19,625 nucleotides of DNA from CAXSDR01 sp964236445 (GTDB taxonomy: Bacteria > Actinomycetota > Actinomycetes > Motilibacterales > Motilibacteraceae): positions 1-19,625 of the forward strand of contig CAXSDR010000070.1 of assembly GCA_964236445.1 (NCBI GenBank), read 5' to 3'. The notes under the pieces are model-generated. The model did not search any database and was not told the origin of the DNA. It saw only the letters and a program-made list of their open reading frames with translations. Below, one piece after another: positions 7,933-14,803 of the stretch. The position numbers were made by a program, and so were the translations under genes. The number at the start of each line of letters is the position of its first letter. Position 1 is the first letter of the stretch.

Positions 7933-9095
7933 GCCCGCAATAACAGCGGTGCCAGGGTCGTTCGTGCCTCGGCCAGCACCGTGAGGTCGGGCTCGATGCC
8001 CTCCCACCACCCCGGTTCGTCGCGCTGGTCGAGCAACAGCCGATTCCCCACGTGTGTGCTGCGCCAGCCGCTCGGGGTGTCGTCCCCGAGGCGTTCACGC
8101 ATGCGCGGCCCGAGCAGTTGGACCCCGAACGCATCCGGCGCTGACCCGTTCTGCGTGAGTTCGCGCAGCCCCCGCGTGGGCGCTTGCCCGTCTCCCTCAG
8201 GCGGAGGCCAGCCCTGTCGGAATCCCAGGTCGTCGAGTGCATAAATGTGGCTTTGATGCTCCGACCGACGGATACGGCCGTAATCCGCCCAAGGAGCAAG
8301 AGCTGCCAAGGCGGCGATGAGTTCGTCCAGCTGATCCGCCATACGCACGGCGGATTCGCTCCGCCAGCCGAGGGCTAGCATCGCGGTCGCCGAGCTGGCT
8401 CCGAGCAGGACGCGGCGGAACGACGTCGACGTGAAGACGAGGAGCCCTGCCGGATTGGGTAGGCCGCTGCTCGGCGAATGCTGGTTCTCCAGCAGGTAGG
8501 CAGCCCACTCCGGCCCGCCTTGCAATGGCAGGCCGTAGCGCAAGAGGCCGAATTCGATCTGAAGACCGTCAAGCTCAGGTCGTGGCAGGCTCAGACACCA
8601 CTGCGCAAGCATCGCGTTGACCTCGTCTCGGCGTGTGGGCCATAGCCTGGGGCCGAGCCCGCCCTCATCTTCGACACCCGTCAGGTGGACGGTGCAGACG
8701 AGCGTGTGGACGGCTCCTGACTTTCGCCACGGGGAGTCCAGCTCACGCAACGGCCACGCGGGCGGGTGCGCCGCGGGAAACGGCGCCAGTTCGCCTTCGA
8801 GGCCGGCCTCGTCGAGGATCCGCAGCGTCCAATACAGGCAGCGGTCAGCGTTGTAGAACTTGTCAATCCCGATGGCCGTGCCCCAGGGGGTAGGCACGAA
8901 CGGACCGAGCTCGAAATTCTCGTCAGGCTCCTCGGTGTCCAGCTCGTCATAGCTCGCGCCGGGCGAAGCCACCAGCCGGGCAATGACTTCGTCATAGGTC
9001 AAGCGGCTCTCCAACAGCACGGAGAAGCCGGATTGGTCTTTCTTGTTCACCCAAGCGACGTAAGCCGCCATCTGCGGGGCGAGGGTCACAGGCAT
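7929..9095 (-). CDS. Hypothetical protein, 388 aa, unrecognised
   Basis: I do not recognise this family. The protein is soluble-looking, with no signal peptide or membrane helix. It is Trp-, Leu- and acid-rich, and it begins MPVTLAPQMAAYVAWVNKKDQSGFSVLLESRLTYDEV in short clear segments. The start is well supported: ATG at 9095 with AAGGAG 5 bases upstream. It follows thiL by 22 bases on the same strand and could be co-transcribed with it. GC content and third-position G/C look lower than in the neighbours (codons such as TTG, GAA, TAT and AAT recur), which suggests later acquisition. In many actinomycetes ung or nothing sits between thiL and rpmB, so this appears to be an insertion in a conserved block. 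Confidence 0.75.
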   Translation of the reverse strand: MPVTLAPQMAAYVAWVNKKDQSGFSVLLESRLTYDEVIARLVASPGASYDELDTEEPDENFELGPFVPTPWGTAIGIDKFYNADRCLYWTLRILDEAGLEGELAPFPAAHPPAWPLRELDSPWRKSGAVHTLVCTVHLTGVEDEGGLGPRLWPTRRDEVNAMLAQWCLSLPRPELDGLQIEFGLLRYGLPLQGGPEWAAYLLENQHSPSSGLPNPAGLLVFTSTSFRRVLLGASSATAMLALGWRSESAVRMADQLDELIAALAALAPWADYGRIRRSEHQSHIYALDDLGFRQGWPPPEGDGQAPTRGLRELTQNGSAPDAFGVQLLGPRMRERLGDDTPSGWRSTHVGNRLLLDQRDEPGWWEGIEPDLTVLAEARTTLAPLLLRA

Positions 9096-9117
9096 CTGCT
9101 CTCCTTCACGTCAGCCG

Positions 9118-10206
9118 TCACTCGATGACCGGCTCGCTGCGCATCGCGCTCTCCTCGCTGTCGGCGAAGTGCTGGAAGCCGAGCCGCGCGGGCAGGTGCA
9201 TGCCCATCACATGCACGCCACCACGCCCGGGCAGTCCACGGCCCGCCACACGGCCGATGACGCTGACACCGTCAGGTCGCGGCGCGGTGGCAGGCAGTGT
9301 CGCCACCAGGGCGTGGTCCTCGCCGCCCGTCAGCACCCATGCCCAGACCTCGTCCTCGAGTGCCGCAGCGAGCGGTGCCAGCGCGCGGGCGTCCGCGGCA
9401 AGCCCACTGGGATCGACCTCGAACGACACCCCGCTGGCGCGGGCGAGGTGAGCCAGGTCGTTGAGCAGGCCGTCACTGACGTCGAGCATCGCGGTCGCAC
9501 CCGCCGCCGCGAGCGCCGCACCTGCGCCGTAGGGCGGCACCGGCCGCCGATGAGCGGAGAGCAGCAGGGCGTACGTCCGCTCGCGCGCAGCCACCACCTC
9601 GGGAACCGCGTCGTCATCCTCGCGGGCCAGGAGCAGCGCCAGCCCGGCGGCGGACGAGCCGAGCGGATAGGGCCCGGTGACGAGGCACACGACATCGCCG
9701 GGCTTGGCCCCCGTGCGCGTCACCGGCGGCCGGCCGCCGAGGTTGCCCAGCGCCGTGACCGCGATCTGGATGACGGGCGACGACACTACGTCGCCGCCGA
9801 TGATGCTGGCGCCGAGGACCGCCGCCTCGTCGCGCAGGCCGTCGGCCAGCTCGAGCGCCCAGTTGCTCGGCAGGCTCGACGGCACCGAGAGCCCGACGAG
9901 CAGGGCGGTGGCGCGCCCTCCCATCGCGGCGATGTCGGCGAGACTCTGCGCCGCCGCCTTGCGGCCGATGTCGTACGCGCTCGACCAGTCCCGCCGGAAG
10001 TGCACCCCCTCGACGAGGACATCAGTCGTGGCGAGAACGCGACCGTCGGGCGCGGCGACGATCGCCGCGTCGTCCCCCGGCCCGAGGAGGACGCCGGGAC
10101 CCTGCGGGAACCGCTCGCTGATAGCTCGCACGAGCGCGAGTTCACCGAGTGAGCCGACGGGTCGCGCCGGGTCGCCGGGCGCGCCGGGCAGCGGTGCGGG
10201 GGGCAA
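9118..10206 (-). CDS. thiL: Thiamine-monophosphate kinase
   Basis: ThiL phosphorylates thiamine monophosphate with ATP to give thiamine pyrophosphate, the last step of cofactor synthesis. With a TTG start at 10206 the protein is 362 aa. Visible motifs are GDDAA (44-48), TTDVLVEGVHF (60-70), LADIAAMGG (89-97), GGDVV (137-141), then DVSDGLLNDLAHLARASGV and GGEDHAL in the C-terminal half. These are the metal- and nucleotide-binding segments of the PurM/ThiL fold. The frame stays open far upstream to 10851, but that extension is Arg/Pro-rich noise antisense to DUF3515. A GGAGGT 6 bases before the TTG fixes the start. The C-terminal tail after GMHLPARLGFQHFA is about 15 residues longer than usual. 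Confidence 0.93.
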   Translation of the reverse strand: MPPAPLPGAPGDPARPVGSLGELALVRAISERFPQGPGVLLGPGDDAAIVAAPDGRVLATTDVLVEGVHFRRDWSSAYDIGRKAAAQSLADIAAMGGRATALLVGLSVPSSLPSNWALELADGLRDEAAVLGASIIGGDVVSSPVIQIAVTALGNLGGRPPVTRTGAKPGDVVCLVTGPYPLGSSAAGLALLLAREDDDAVPEVVAARERTYALLLSAHRRPVPPYGAGAALAAAGATAMLDVSDGLLNDLAHLARASGVSFEVDPSGLAADARALAPLAAALEDEVWAWVLTGGEDHALVATLPATAPRPDGVSVIGRVAGRGLPGRGGVHVMGMHLPARLGFQHFADSEESAMRSEPVIE

Positions 10207-10212
10207 CGCGAC

Positions 10213-10218
10213 ACCTCC
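10213..10218 (-). promoter_or_regulatory. Ribosome binding site that fixes the TTG start of thiL
   Basis: On the minus strand a perfect GGAGGT lies 6 bases before the TTG at 10206. It decides between this start and a long spurious upstream extension. Confidence 0.65.
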
Positions 10219-10358
10219 GGTTCCTCGACGAGTAGCGTGCGGCGCCGTCCTCCCGGCGCTCGCGCGACCGAAGGCGCGCCTGCGAGTGCCGGCCGGGTGC
10301 CGGCGGATCGCAGACACTAGAGGGCATGTTCGGACGCACGAGAGGAGGGACGACAACA

Positions 10359-10916
10359 GTGGCGCTCCCCATCCTGGGCCCTGCGCCCCGTCAAACCCGT
10401 GCACCTGTGATCTTCGGCGTGCTCGTGGCTTGCGCGGCAATCGTGGCCACGGTGGCGGTGACAGCTCTCGTGAGAGGGCGACAGCCGTTGTCCGTGACCC
10501 CTCCGCCAGCGGTGTCCGGCGCTGACCGGGCGGCTTGCGGCGCGGTGCTCGCAGCACTCCCGACCACCGTGGCGGGAGCGGCGCACCGGGCCACCCGACC
10601 TCGTTCCCCGCTCGTCGCGGCCTGGGGGGCTCCCGCGATCGTCCTGCGCTGCGGCGTACGCGTGCCGGGACCCACCGACGTCGGCTGCCAACGCATCGAG
10701 GGGATCGACTGGGTGGTCGTGCGCGACACCGACGGCAGCGGCGGCACCGCTGTCCTCGAGACGTTCGACCGCACGCCCACGATCGAGCTGCAGGTCCCTG
10801 ACGGCTATCCCCGCGACGTCGCGGTGGCCGGCGTCGCTCCCGCCCTGACATCGCTCGGGCACACCGGCGACGGCTGCACGGTGATCACCGGCGGCTCTGC
10901 CAGGCTGGGCTCATGA
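10359..10916 (+). CDS. DUF3515 family membrane-anchored protein
   Basis: The product is about 185 aa with one N-terminal transmembrane segment (APVIFGVLVACAAIVATVAV), then an extracytoplasmic domain. It carries the DUF3515 pattern: AAWGAPAIVLRCGV, a conserved GIDWVV, then a C-terminal segment. Three more cysteines suggest disulphides. The function of DUF3515 is unknown; it is commonly found near thiL, ddl and gpsA in actinomycetes. I choose GTG at 10359 because a GAGGAGG element lies 9 bases upstream. An in-frame ATG at 10326 would add 11 residues but has only a GAGGG abutting it. The stop overlaps the next start (ATGA, 10913-10916), so the two genes are translationally coupled. Confidence 0.8.
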   Translation: MALPILGPAPRQTRAPVIFGVLVACAAIVATVAVTALVRGRQPLSVTPPPAVSGADRAACGAVLAALPTTVAGAAHRATRPRSPLVAAWGAPAIVLRCGVRVPGPTDVGCQRIEGIDWVVVRDTDGSGGTAVLETFDRTPTIELQVPDGYPRDVAVAGVAPALTSLGHTGDGCTVITGGSARLGS

Positions 10917-12052
10917 ACAACGGGCCTGCCTCGGACCGGTCACTGTCGGACGTGTCACTGTCGACGCTGGCCGTCGTGGCAGGTCGGCCCAGCCGCGAGC
11001 CCGGCGCCCCGCTCACCGTGGGCATGAGCTTCTCCTCGACCTACGTCGCCGACGGCGACATCGGCTACGGCAGGCACGGGAACGTCACGTGGGCCGCGTT
11101 CGAGGAGGCGTTGGGCGCCCTCGAAGGCGGCACGGCGGTGGCATTCGCCTCGGGCATCGCGGCGGTCGCGGCCGCGCTGGAGGACGTCGCGACGGGCGGC
11201 GTGGTCATCGCGGCGCTGGGCTCCTACTCCGGCACTCTGACGCTGCTCGACCGGTGGCGCGCCAGCGGGCGCCTGCGCGACGTACGCCTCGTGGACATCG
11301 CTGACACCGCCGCCGTGATCGACGCGCTGCCCGGCGCGTCCCTCGTGTGGCTCGAGTCGCCGACCAACCCGCTGCTGGCCATCGCCGACATCCCGACCAT
11401 CACGGCTGCGGCGCGGGCGGCAGGGGTGCGCTGCGCGGTGGACGCCACCTTCGCGACCCCCCTGCTGCTGCGTGGCCTCGACCAGGGGGCCGACGTGGTC
11501 GTGCACTCCGGCACCAAATACCTCGCCGGCCACAGCGATGCACTCATCGGGGCGCTGGTCTCGCGCGACCCGGACACCGTCGCGCGGGCCGTCGCCCACC
11601 GGACGGCCTACGGAGCGATTCCCGGCACCGCGGAGGCGTGGCTGGCCCTGCGCGGGATGCGCACCCTGCACCTACGCCTCGAGCGCTCCCAGCACAACGC
11701 GATGGTGCTCGCCGAGCGCCTGGCAGCCCATCGCGCGGTGAGCCGGGTCCGCTATCCGGGGCTGGCCCAGGATCCCGGTCACGCCCGCGCGGCCCAGCTG
11801 CTGCGCGGGTTCGGCTCGATCGTCGCGATCGAGATGCACGGGGGTGTCGCAGCCTCGGACGCCCTGGTCGCGGGCTGCGCCCTGTGGACCCACGCGACCA
11901 GCCTCGGTGGCGTGGAGTCGACGCTCGAGCGGCGGCGGCGCTGGGCGTCGGAGTCCGCCGCCGTGCCCGAGTCGCTGCTGCGGCTCTCCGTCGGCATCGA
12001 GGACGTCGACGACCTGTGGGCCGACCTGGTCCAGGCGCTGGACGCGATCTGA
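10913..12052 (+). CDS. PLP-dependent trans-sulfuration enzyme (cystathionine gamma-lyase/synthase type)
   Basis: The 379-aa protein belongs to the Cys/Met-metabolism PLP enzyme family (aspartate aminotransferase fold I). Conserved elements are YGRHGN (52-57, phosphate contact), the ESPTNP motif (148-153), the aspartate of CAVDATFATP (D177, pairs with the PLP ring), the Schiff-base lysine K202 in HSGTKYLAGHSD, and the C-terminal SLGGVESTLE substrate-carboxylate loop. It could be a cystathionine gamma-lyase or gamma-synthase, or a related methionine lyase; the sequence does not separate these by eye. The canonical NP after the YxR motif is replaced by NV. Its ATG overlaps the DUF3515 stop, and its own stop lies in the loop of a strong hairpin. 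Confidence 0.88.
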   Translation: MNNGPASDRSLSDVSLSTLAVVAGRPSREPGAPLTVGMSFSSTYVADGDIGYGRHGNVTWAAFEEALGALEGGTAVAFASGIAAVAAALEDVATGGVVIAALGSYSGTLTLLDRWRASGRLRDVRLVDIADTAAVIDALPGASLVWLESPTNPLLAIADIPTITAAARAAGVRCAVDATFATPLLLRGLDQGADVVVHSGTKYLAGHSDALIGALVSRDPDTVARAVAHRTAYGAIPGTAEAWLALRGMRTLHLRLERSQHNAMVLAERLAAHRAVSRVRYPGLAQDPGHARAAQLLRGFGSIVAIEMHGGVAASDALVAGCALWTHATSLGGVESTLERRRRWASESAAVPESLLRLSVGIEDVDDLWADLVQALDAI

Positions 12053-12073
12053 CGGCGTCCAGCCCCTGGCTGT
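12024..12073 (+). repeat. Direct repeat copy A (3' end of the lyase gene plus its terminator)
   Basis: This copy matches 12660-12706 in the same orientation, with an uninterrupted identical core caggcgctggacgcgatc and further matching blocks on both sides. Only a few substitutions and single-base gaps separate the copies. Copy A includes the last codons of the lyase gene. Confidence 0.7.
12031..12069 (+). terminator. Hairpin terminator spanning the lyase stop codon
   Basis: The arms are ccagg-c-gctggacgc (12031-12045) and gcgtccagc-c-cctgg (12055-12069): 14 pairs with one C/C mismatch and a 9-base loop holding the TGA stop. There is no T-tract, which is usual for GC-rich actinobacteria. Location at the gene end supports a termination or mRNA-stability role. 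Confidence 0.6.
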
Positions 12074-12144
12074 TGCGTGGTCGGCGCTCCTGTGAGAAGG
12101 CCCGTGCCGGTGGGCAGGCGTCGTGCACGCGTAGGCCGAAGATG

Positions 12145-12182
12145 CGGTGGCCCGGTGCCGCTGTCGCAGCATCGGGCCACCG
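12145..12182. terminator. Bidirectional hairpin terminator between convergent genes
   Basis: A perfect 10-bp stem (CGGTGGCCCG / CGGGCCACCG) extends inward by 4 more pairs, one of them G-T, around a 10-base loop. It lies in the 154-bp space between the lyase stop and the stop of the convergent small basic gene, so it can serve both strands. No T-tract is visible. Confidence 0.65.
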
Positions 12183-12206
12183 AGTTGACTGAAAGCGCCG
12201 GCCGAA

Positions 12207-12536
12207 CTAGTCGTCGACGGTTCCATAGCGCGCCCCGTCAGGCATGGTGGGCACCGACGGCGCCGCCTGTGAGGAGGGAGCTGTGGTCATGCTCGTGCGC
12301 TCGCTGAGTGCCTGCACGTCCTTGGTGGCACGGCGCGCCTTGACCTTGCGCAACACGGCCCCCCCGACGACGGTGGCTGCCGTGACGGCCAGCCGCCCGC
12401 CGAGTGAGCCGCTCTTGCCCTTGACCAGGGCGGCGACCTTGGCGCCGCGCGAGGGCGGCGGCGCCTCAGGGGCACGCTTCGGACGCCAGATCTGGCGGCT
12501 CCTCGCTGCGGTGGTGCGGGGCTTCGTCTTGGCCAT
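12207..12536 (-). CDS. Small basic hypothetical protein, 109 aa
   Basis: The family is not recognised. The start is ATG at 12536 (MAKTKPRTTAARSRQ), with GGAGG (12543-12547) 6 bases upstream. The frame also extends to 12626, but that part is Arg/Cys-rich and lacks a ribosome site. The N-terminal half is strongly basic (Lys, Arg, Ala, Pro), the middle has a mildly hydrophobic Gly/Ala/Val stretch (GGRLAVTAATVVGGAVL), and the tail is Ser/Thr/Pro-rich ending in two Asp. The lysine-rich head could bind nucleic acid or membrane, but this is a guess. It lies between two copies of a direct repeat and between hairpins, and probably has its own promoter in 12537-12659. Confidence 0.6.
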   Translation of the reverse strand: MAKTKPRTTAARSRQIWRPKRAPEAPPPSRGAKVAALVKGKSGSLGGRLAVTAATVVGGAVLRKVKARRATKDVQALSERTSMTTAPSSQAAPSVPTMPDGARYGTVDD

Positions 12537-12659
12537 GAGGTGCCTCCAACGACATCGTGGAACGGATGCAGAGGTCCCTACCCCGAACTGGCCCCTCCTG
12601 CACGAGCGAGCCGTCATCGCCGACATTCCGACGAGGACTCCTGCGACACGCGCGGCCGC

Positions 12660-12706
12660 ACCTGGACAGGCGCTGGACGCGATCCGACGCGTCCAGCTCC
12701 TGCTGT
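12660..12706 (+). repeat. Direct repeat copy B, 13 bp beyond the PadR stop
   Basis: This is the second copy of the element at 12024-12073, in the same orientation. It keeps the lyase-end sequence caggcgctggacgcgatc although no lyase gene is here. The loop differs by one substitution and one missing base. Confidence 0.7.
12667..12702 (-). terminator. Hairpin terminator after the PadR gene
   Basis: The arms are cagg-c-gctggacgc (12667-12680) and gcgtccagc-t-cctg (12689-12702): 13 pairs with one mismatch and an 8-base loop. It lies 17 bases past the PadR stop and so fits as its terminator. It is formed by direct repeat copy B. Confidence 0.55.
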
Positions 12707-12719
12707 GCAGGTCATCTGC

Positions 12720-13253
12720 TCAGACGTCGCTTGGCTCTGTGGCGGCTTCGGCGAGCACGAGGTAGAGCGCCCGGCGGGCATCGGTGAGGACCTTGTGCGC
12801 CAGCTGACGCTGCGCCTGGGTGCCGCTGCGCGCGACCTGTCGGGCCGCCGAGTGCAGCTCCTCCAGGATTCCCCGCAGGTCGGTGTTGGGCCCGCCGCGT
12901 GAGGTGAGCTCGACGAAGGGATCGACCAGGTCACCGGCCTCGACGAGCGCTCGCCCGCTCTCGGTCAAGGTCACGAGCTTGCGACCGCCGTCGACGGCGA
13001 TCGTCACGAATCCCTCGTCCTCGAGCTGGTTGATCGTGGGATAGATCGCCCCCGGGCTGGGGCGCCACGCACCTTCGGTGCGCTCGGCCATGGCCTGCAT
13101 GAGCTGGTAGCCGTGCATGGGCTGCTCGGCGAGCAGGATCAGGGTGGCGCTGCGTACGTCGCCGCGCTGTGCCCGGCCGCCTCGCCCGCCAGGCCCGCCT
13201 CGCCCGCCAGGCCCGCCAGGCCCGCCAGGCCCGCCAGGCCCGCCAGGCCCGCC
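12720..13253 (-). CDS. PadR-family transcriptional regulator, N-terminus lost in assembly gap
   Basis: The winged-helix domain is clear: RGDVRSATLILLAEQPMHGYQLMQAM, then the recognition segment SPGAIYPTINQLEDEGFV and a wing ending RKLVTLTESG. A C-terminal helical dimerisation arm follows. PadR proteins are mostly repressors of nearby genes, often transporters or detoxification enzymes. An ATG at 13118 would cut off the first helix, so the real protein starts further upstream. The same frame continues through about 27 codons of Gly-Gly-Pro and Gly-Gly-Arg repeats up to the run of N, and the start codon lies in or beyond the gap. Gly-rich N-terminal tails are common in actinobacterial PadR proteins. 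It is divergent from the amidohydrolase at 13406, a likely target by position only. Confidence 0.85.
   Translation of the reverse strand, partial: GGPGGPGGPGGPGGPGGRGGPGGRGGRAQRGDVRSATLILLAEQPMHGYQLMQAMAERTEGAWRPSPGAIYPTINQLEDEGFVTIAVDGGRKLVTLTESGRALVEAGDLVDPFVELTSRGGPNTDLRGILEELHSAARQVARSGTQAQRQLAHKVLTDARRALYLVLAEAATEPSDV
13173..13253 (-). repeat. 9-bp tandem repeat encoding Gly-Gly-Pro units
   Basis: On the minus strand the unit GGCGGGCCT repeats five times next to the gap, followed by degenerate units with CGA or CGG as third codon. In the PadR frame this reads (Gly-Gly-Pro)5 and then Gly-Gly-Arg/Pro variants. The array runs into the N tract, so its full length is unknown. Confidence 0.9.
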
Positions 13254-13353
13254 NNNNNNNNNNNNNNNNNNNNNNNNNNNNNNNNNNNNNNNNNNNNNNN
13301 NNNNNNNNNNNNNNNNNNNNNNNNNNNNNNNNNNNNNNNNNNNNNNNNNNNNN
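13254..13353. other. Assembly gap, 100 N
   Basis: There are exactly 100 undetermined bases, the usual placeholder for a scaffold gap of unknown size. It begins inside the 9-bp tandem repeat of the PadR gene, which probably caused the break. Frames cannot be joined across it. Confidence 0.98.
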
Positions 13354-13392
13354 CCCGGCGGCGCTGGTCACACCATCGAAACGTCCTACGCC

Positions 13393-13398
13393 TACCGT
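13393..13398 (+). promoter_or_regulatory. Candidate -10 element for a leaderless amidohydrolase mRNA
   Basis: TACCGT (TANNNT type) ends 7 bases before the ATG at 13406, and no Shine-Dalgarno sequence is present. That spacing would put the transcript start on the A of the ATG, as in actinobacterial leaderless mRNAs. No clear -35 is seen. Confidence 0.35.
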
Positions 13399-13405
13399 CG
13401 CGGCG

Positions 13406-14758
13406 ATGAGCAGCCTGGTAGTCACCAACGCGGTCCTGCTGACGATGGACCCCGACCAGCCGGACCCGGTGACGGGCTGGCTCCTGGTCGGGAACGACGG
13501 TCGGATCGAGGCGCTCGGCGCGGGTGAGGCGCCGCCGCAGCCGCCCGGCGTCACGGTGCTCGACGTGGCCGGCGCCTTCGTGGCACCTGGGTTCGTGTCG
13601 GCGCACAGCCACCTGTTCACGTCCGGTTCGCGCGGGCTCGCGACGGACGAGTCGCTCTATGCGTGGATCGAGGCGATGACCGCGCCGCTGCATGGGGCGA
13701 GCGACGAGGACATCTACTGGGTGACGCGCCACGGCGCGCAGGACTTCCTGTCCAACGGCATCACGACGGCCTACGACTTCACGAGCGGCGGGCTGGTCTT
13801 CCAGCGCGAGTCGTCCGGCAAGGCTTCCTACCAGGACGCCGTGCCGTCACCGACGTTCCAGCACGCTCAGCTCCGGGCCAAGGTCGATGCGGGGCTGCGT
13901 CACGTGCATGCGGTGATGCTCGCGCAGACCACCGACCGGCATGCGGTGATGGACCACGTCGATGCGGTCGTCTCGCTGGCGAAGGCCGTGACCGACCCGA
14001 CGCACCTCGCCATGTCGGTCATGGGCACCGTGCAGTGGGCAGACTCCGCCGAGACGGCCGCGCTCGAGGGCGAGGTCATGAGTCGGCATGCGATCACGAA
14101 CCAGCCGCACCTGCTGGAGACGCCGCACGAGATCGAGTTCCAGCGCAGCAAGTTCTGGTGGTACCGCGACGCCGGCGTCCTCGGTCGTGACCTGATCTTC
14201 GGGCACTTCATCCAGACCACGGAGCAGATCCTGCAGGCGGCCGCGGACGCCGGGTGCGCGATGTCCTGGCAGCCGATGTCCAACGGCCGGTTGGCGTCGG
14301 GGATCGCCGACATCCCGCGCATCCGCGAGCTCGGTATGCGCGTCGGCATCGGCCTCGACGACCAGTCGTGCACCGACGTCTCCGACCCGTTCGCCAACAT
14401 GCGCACCGGCATCTACCTGTTGCGCGCGTCTCGGCACGACCCGGCGGCGATGCCGGTGCGCGACATGCTCGAGCTGCACACCCGTGGCTCGGCGCAGGCT
14501 CTCGGCATCGACGACTCCGTCGGCAGCCTGCGCGTCGGCCGCTTCGCCGACTTCCTGGTCGTCGACCCGCGGCGCCCGGACACCGGCCCGGTCTGGGACC
14601 CCTGGGGCACCTATGTCCTGGCGTGCGGCCTGCGCAACCTCAAAGCGGTCTACGTCGGCGGGCGCTGCGTCAGCGACATCGACGGGCTCACCGACCCCGA
14701 CGCACGCGAGGTCGAGGCCCAGGTGCACCAACGCCTTCGGCGGCTTGCCGCGCGGTGA
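13406..14758 (+). CDS. Amidohydrolase of the chlorohydrolase/guanine-deaminase-like group
   Basis: This is a 450-aa metal-dependent hydrolase of the amidohydrolase superfamily (TrzN/AtzA/SsnA-type group). Visible elements are the beta-sandwich N-terminus (MSSLVVTNAVLLTMD), the HxH metal pair in FVSAHSHLF (H67, H69), NQPHLLET (H235, E238), FGHFIQ (H267), and the metal Asp in VGIGLDDQS (D318 or D319). The usual C-terminal end follows (SVGSLRVGRFADFLVVDPRRPD). Such enzymes deaminate or dechlorinate purines, triazines and related rings; the substrate here is not determinable. The start is ATG at 13406; the frame is also open into the gap, but that part is repeat noise. It diverges from the PadR gene and shares a strand with the creatininase-like and cytosine-deaminase-like genes further down. 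Confidence 0.85.
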   Translation: MSSLVVTNAVLLTMDPDQPDPVTGWLLVGNDGRIEALGAGEAPPQPPGVTVLDVAGAFVAPGFVSAHSHLFTSGSRGLATDESLYAWIEAMTAPLHGASDEDIYWVTRHGAQDFLSNGITTAYDFTSGGLVFQRESSGKASYQDAVPSPTFQHAQLRAKVDAGLRHVHAVMLAQTTDRHAVMDHVDAVVSLAKAVTDPTHLAMSVMGTVQWADSAETAALEGEVMSRHAITNQPHLLETPHEIEFQRSKFWWYRDAGVLGRDLIFGHFIQTTEQILQAAADAGCAMSWQPMSNGRLASGIADIPRIRELGMRVGIGLDDQSCTDVSDPFANMRTGIYLLRASRHDPAAMPVRDMLELHTRGSAQALGIDDSVGSLRVGRFADFLVVDPRRPDTGPVWDPWGTYVLACGLRNLKAVYVGGRCVSDIDGLTDPDAREVEAQVHQRLRRLAAR

Positions 14759-14803
14759 CCGCGGCCTGCGGGCGCTGAGCCCCCACGCGAGCGAGACTGA
14801 GGT

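Noticed and set aside
10326..10358. ATG start of DUF3515 at 10326
   Set aside because: It has no properly spaced ribosome site, while GTG 10359 has GAGGAGG at 9 bases. It remains possible, so the start is flagged as uncertain.
10207..10851. 215-codon N-terminal extension of thiL
   Set aside because: It is Arg/Pro/Ser-rich, overlaps DUF3515 in antisense, and is not part of ThiL. A GGAGGT site sets the start at 10206.
13173..13253. Tandem repeats as a CRISPR array
   Set aside because: The unit is 9 bp without spacers and lies in frame in a PadR gene, so it is a coding tandem repeat.
13169..13405. N-terminal extension of the amidohydrolase across the gap
   Set aside because: It consists of repeat-derived residues and undetermined bases; the conserved family start is the ATG at 13406.
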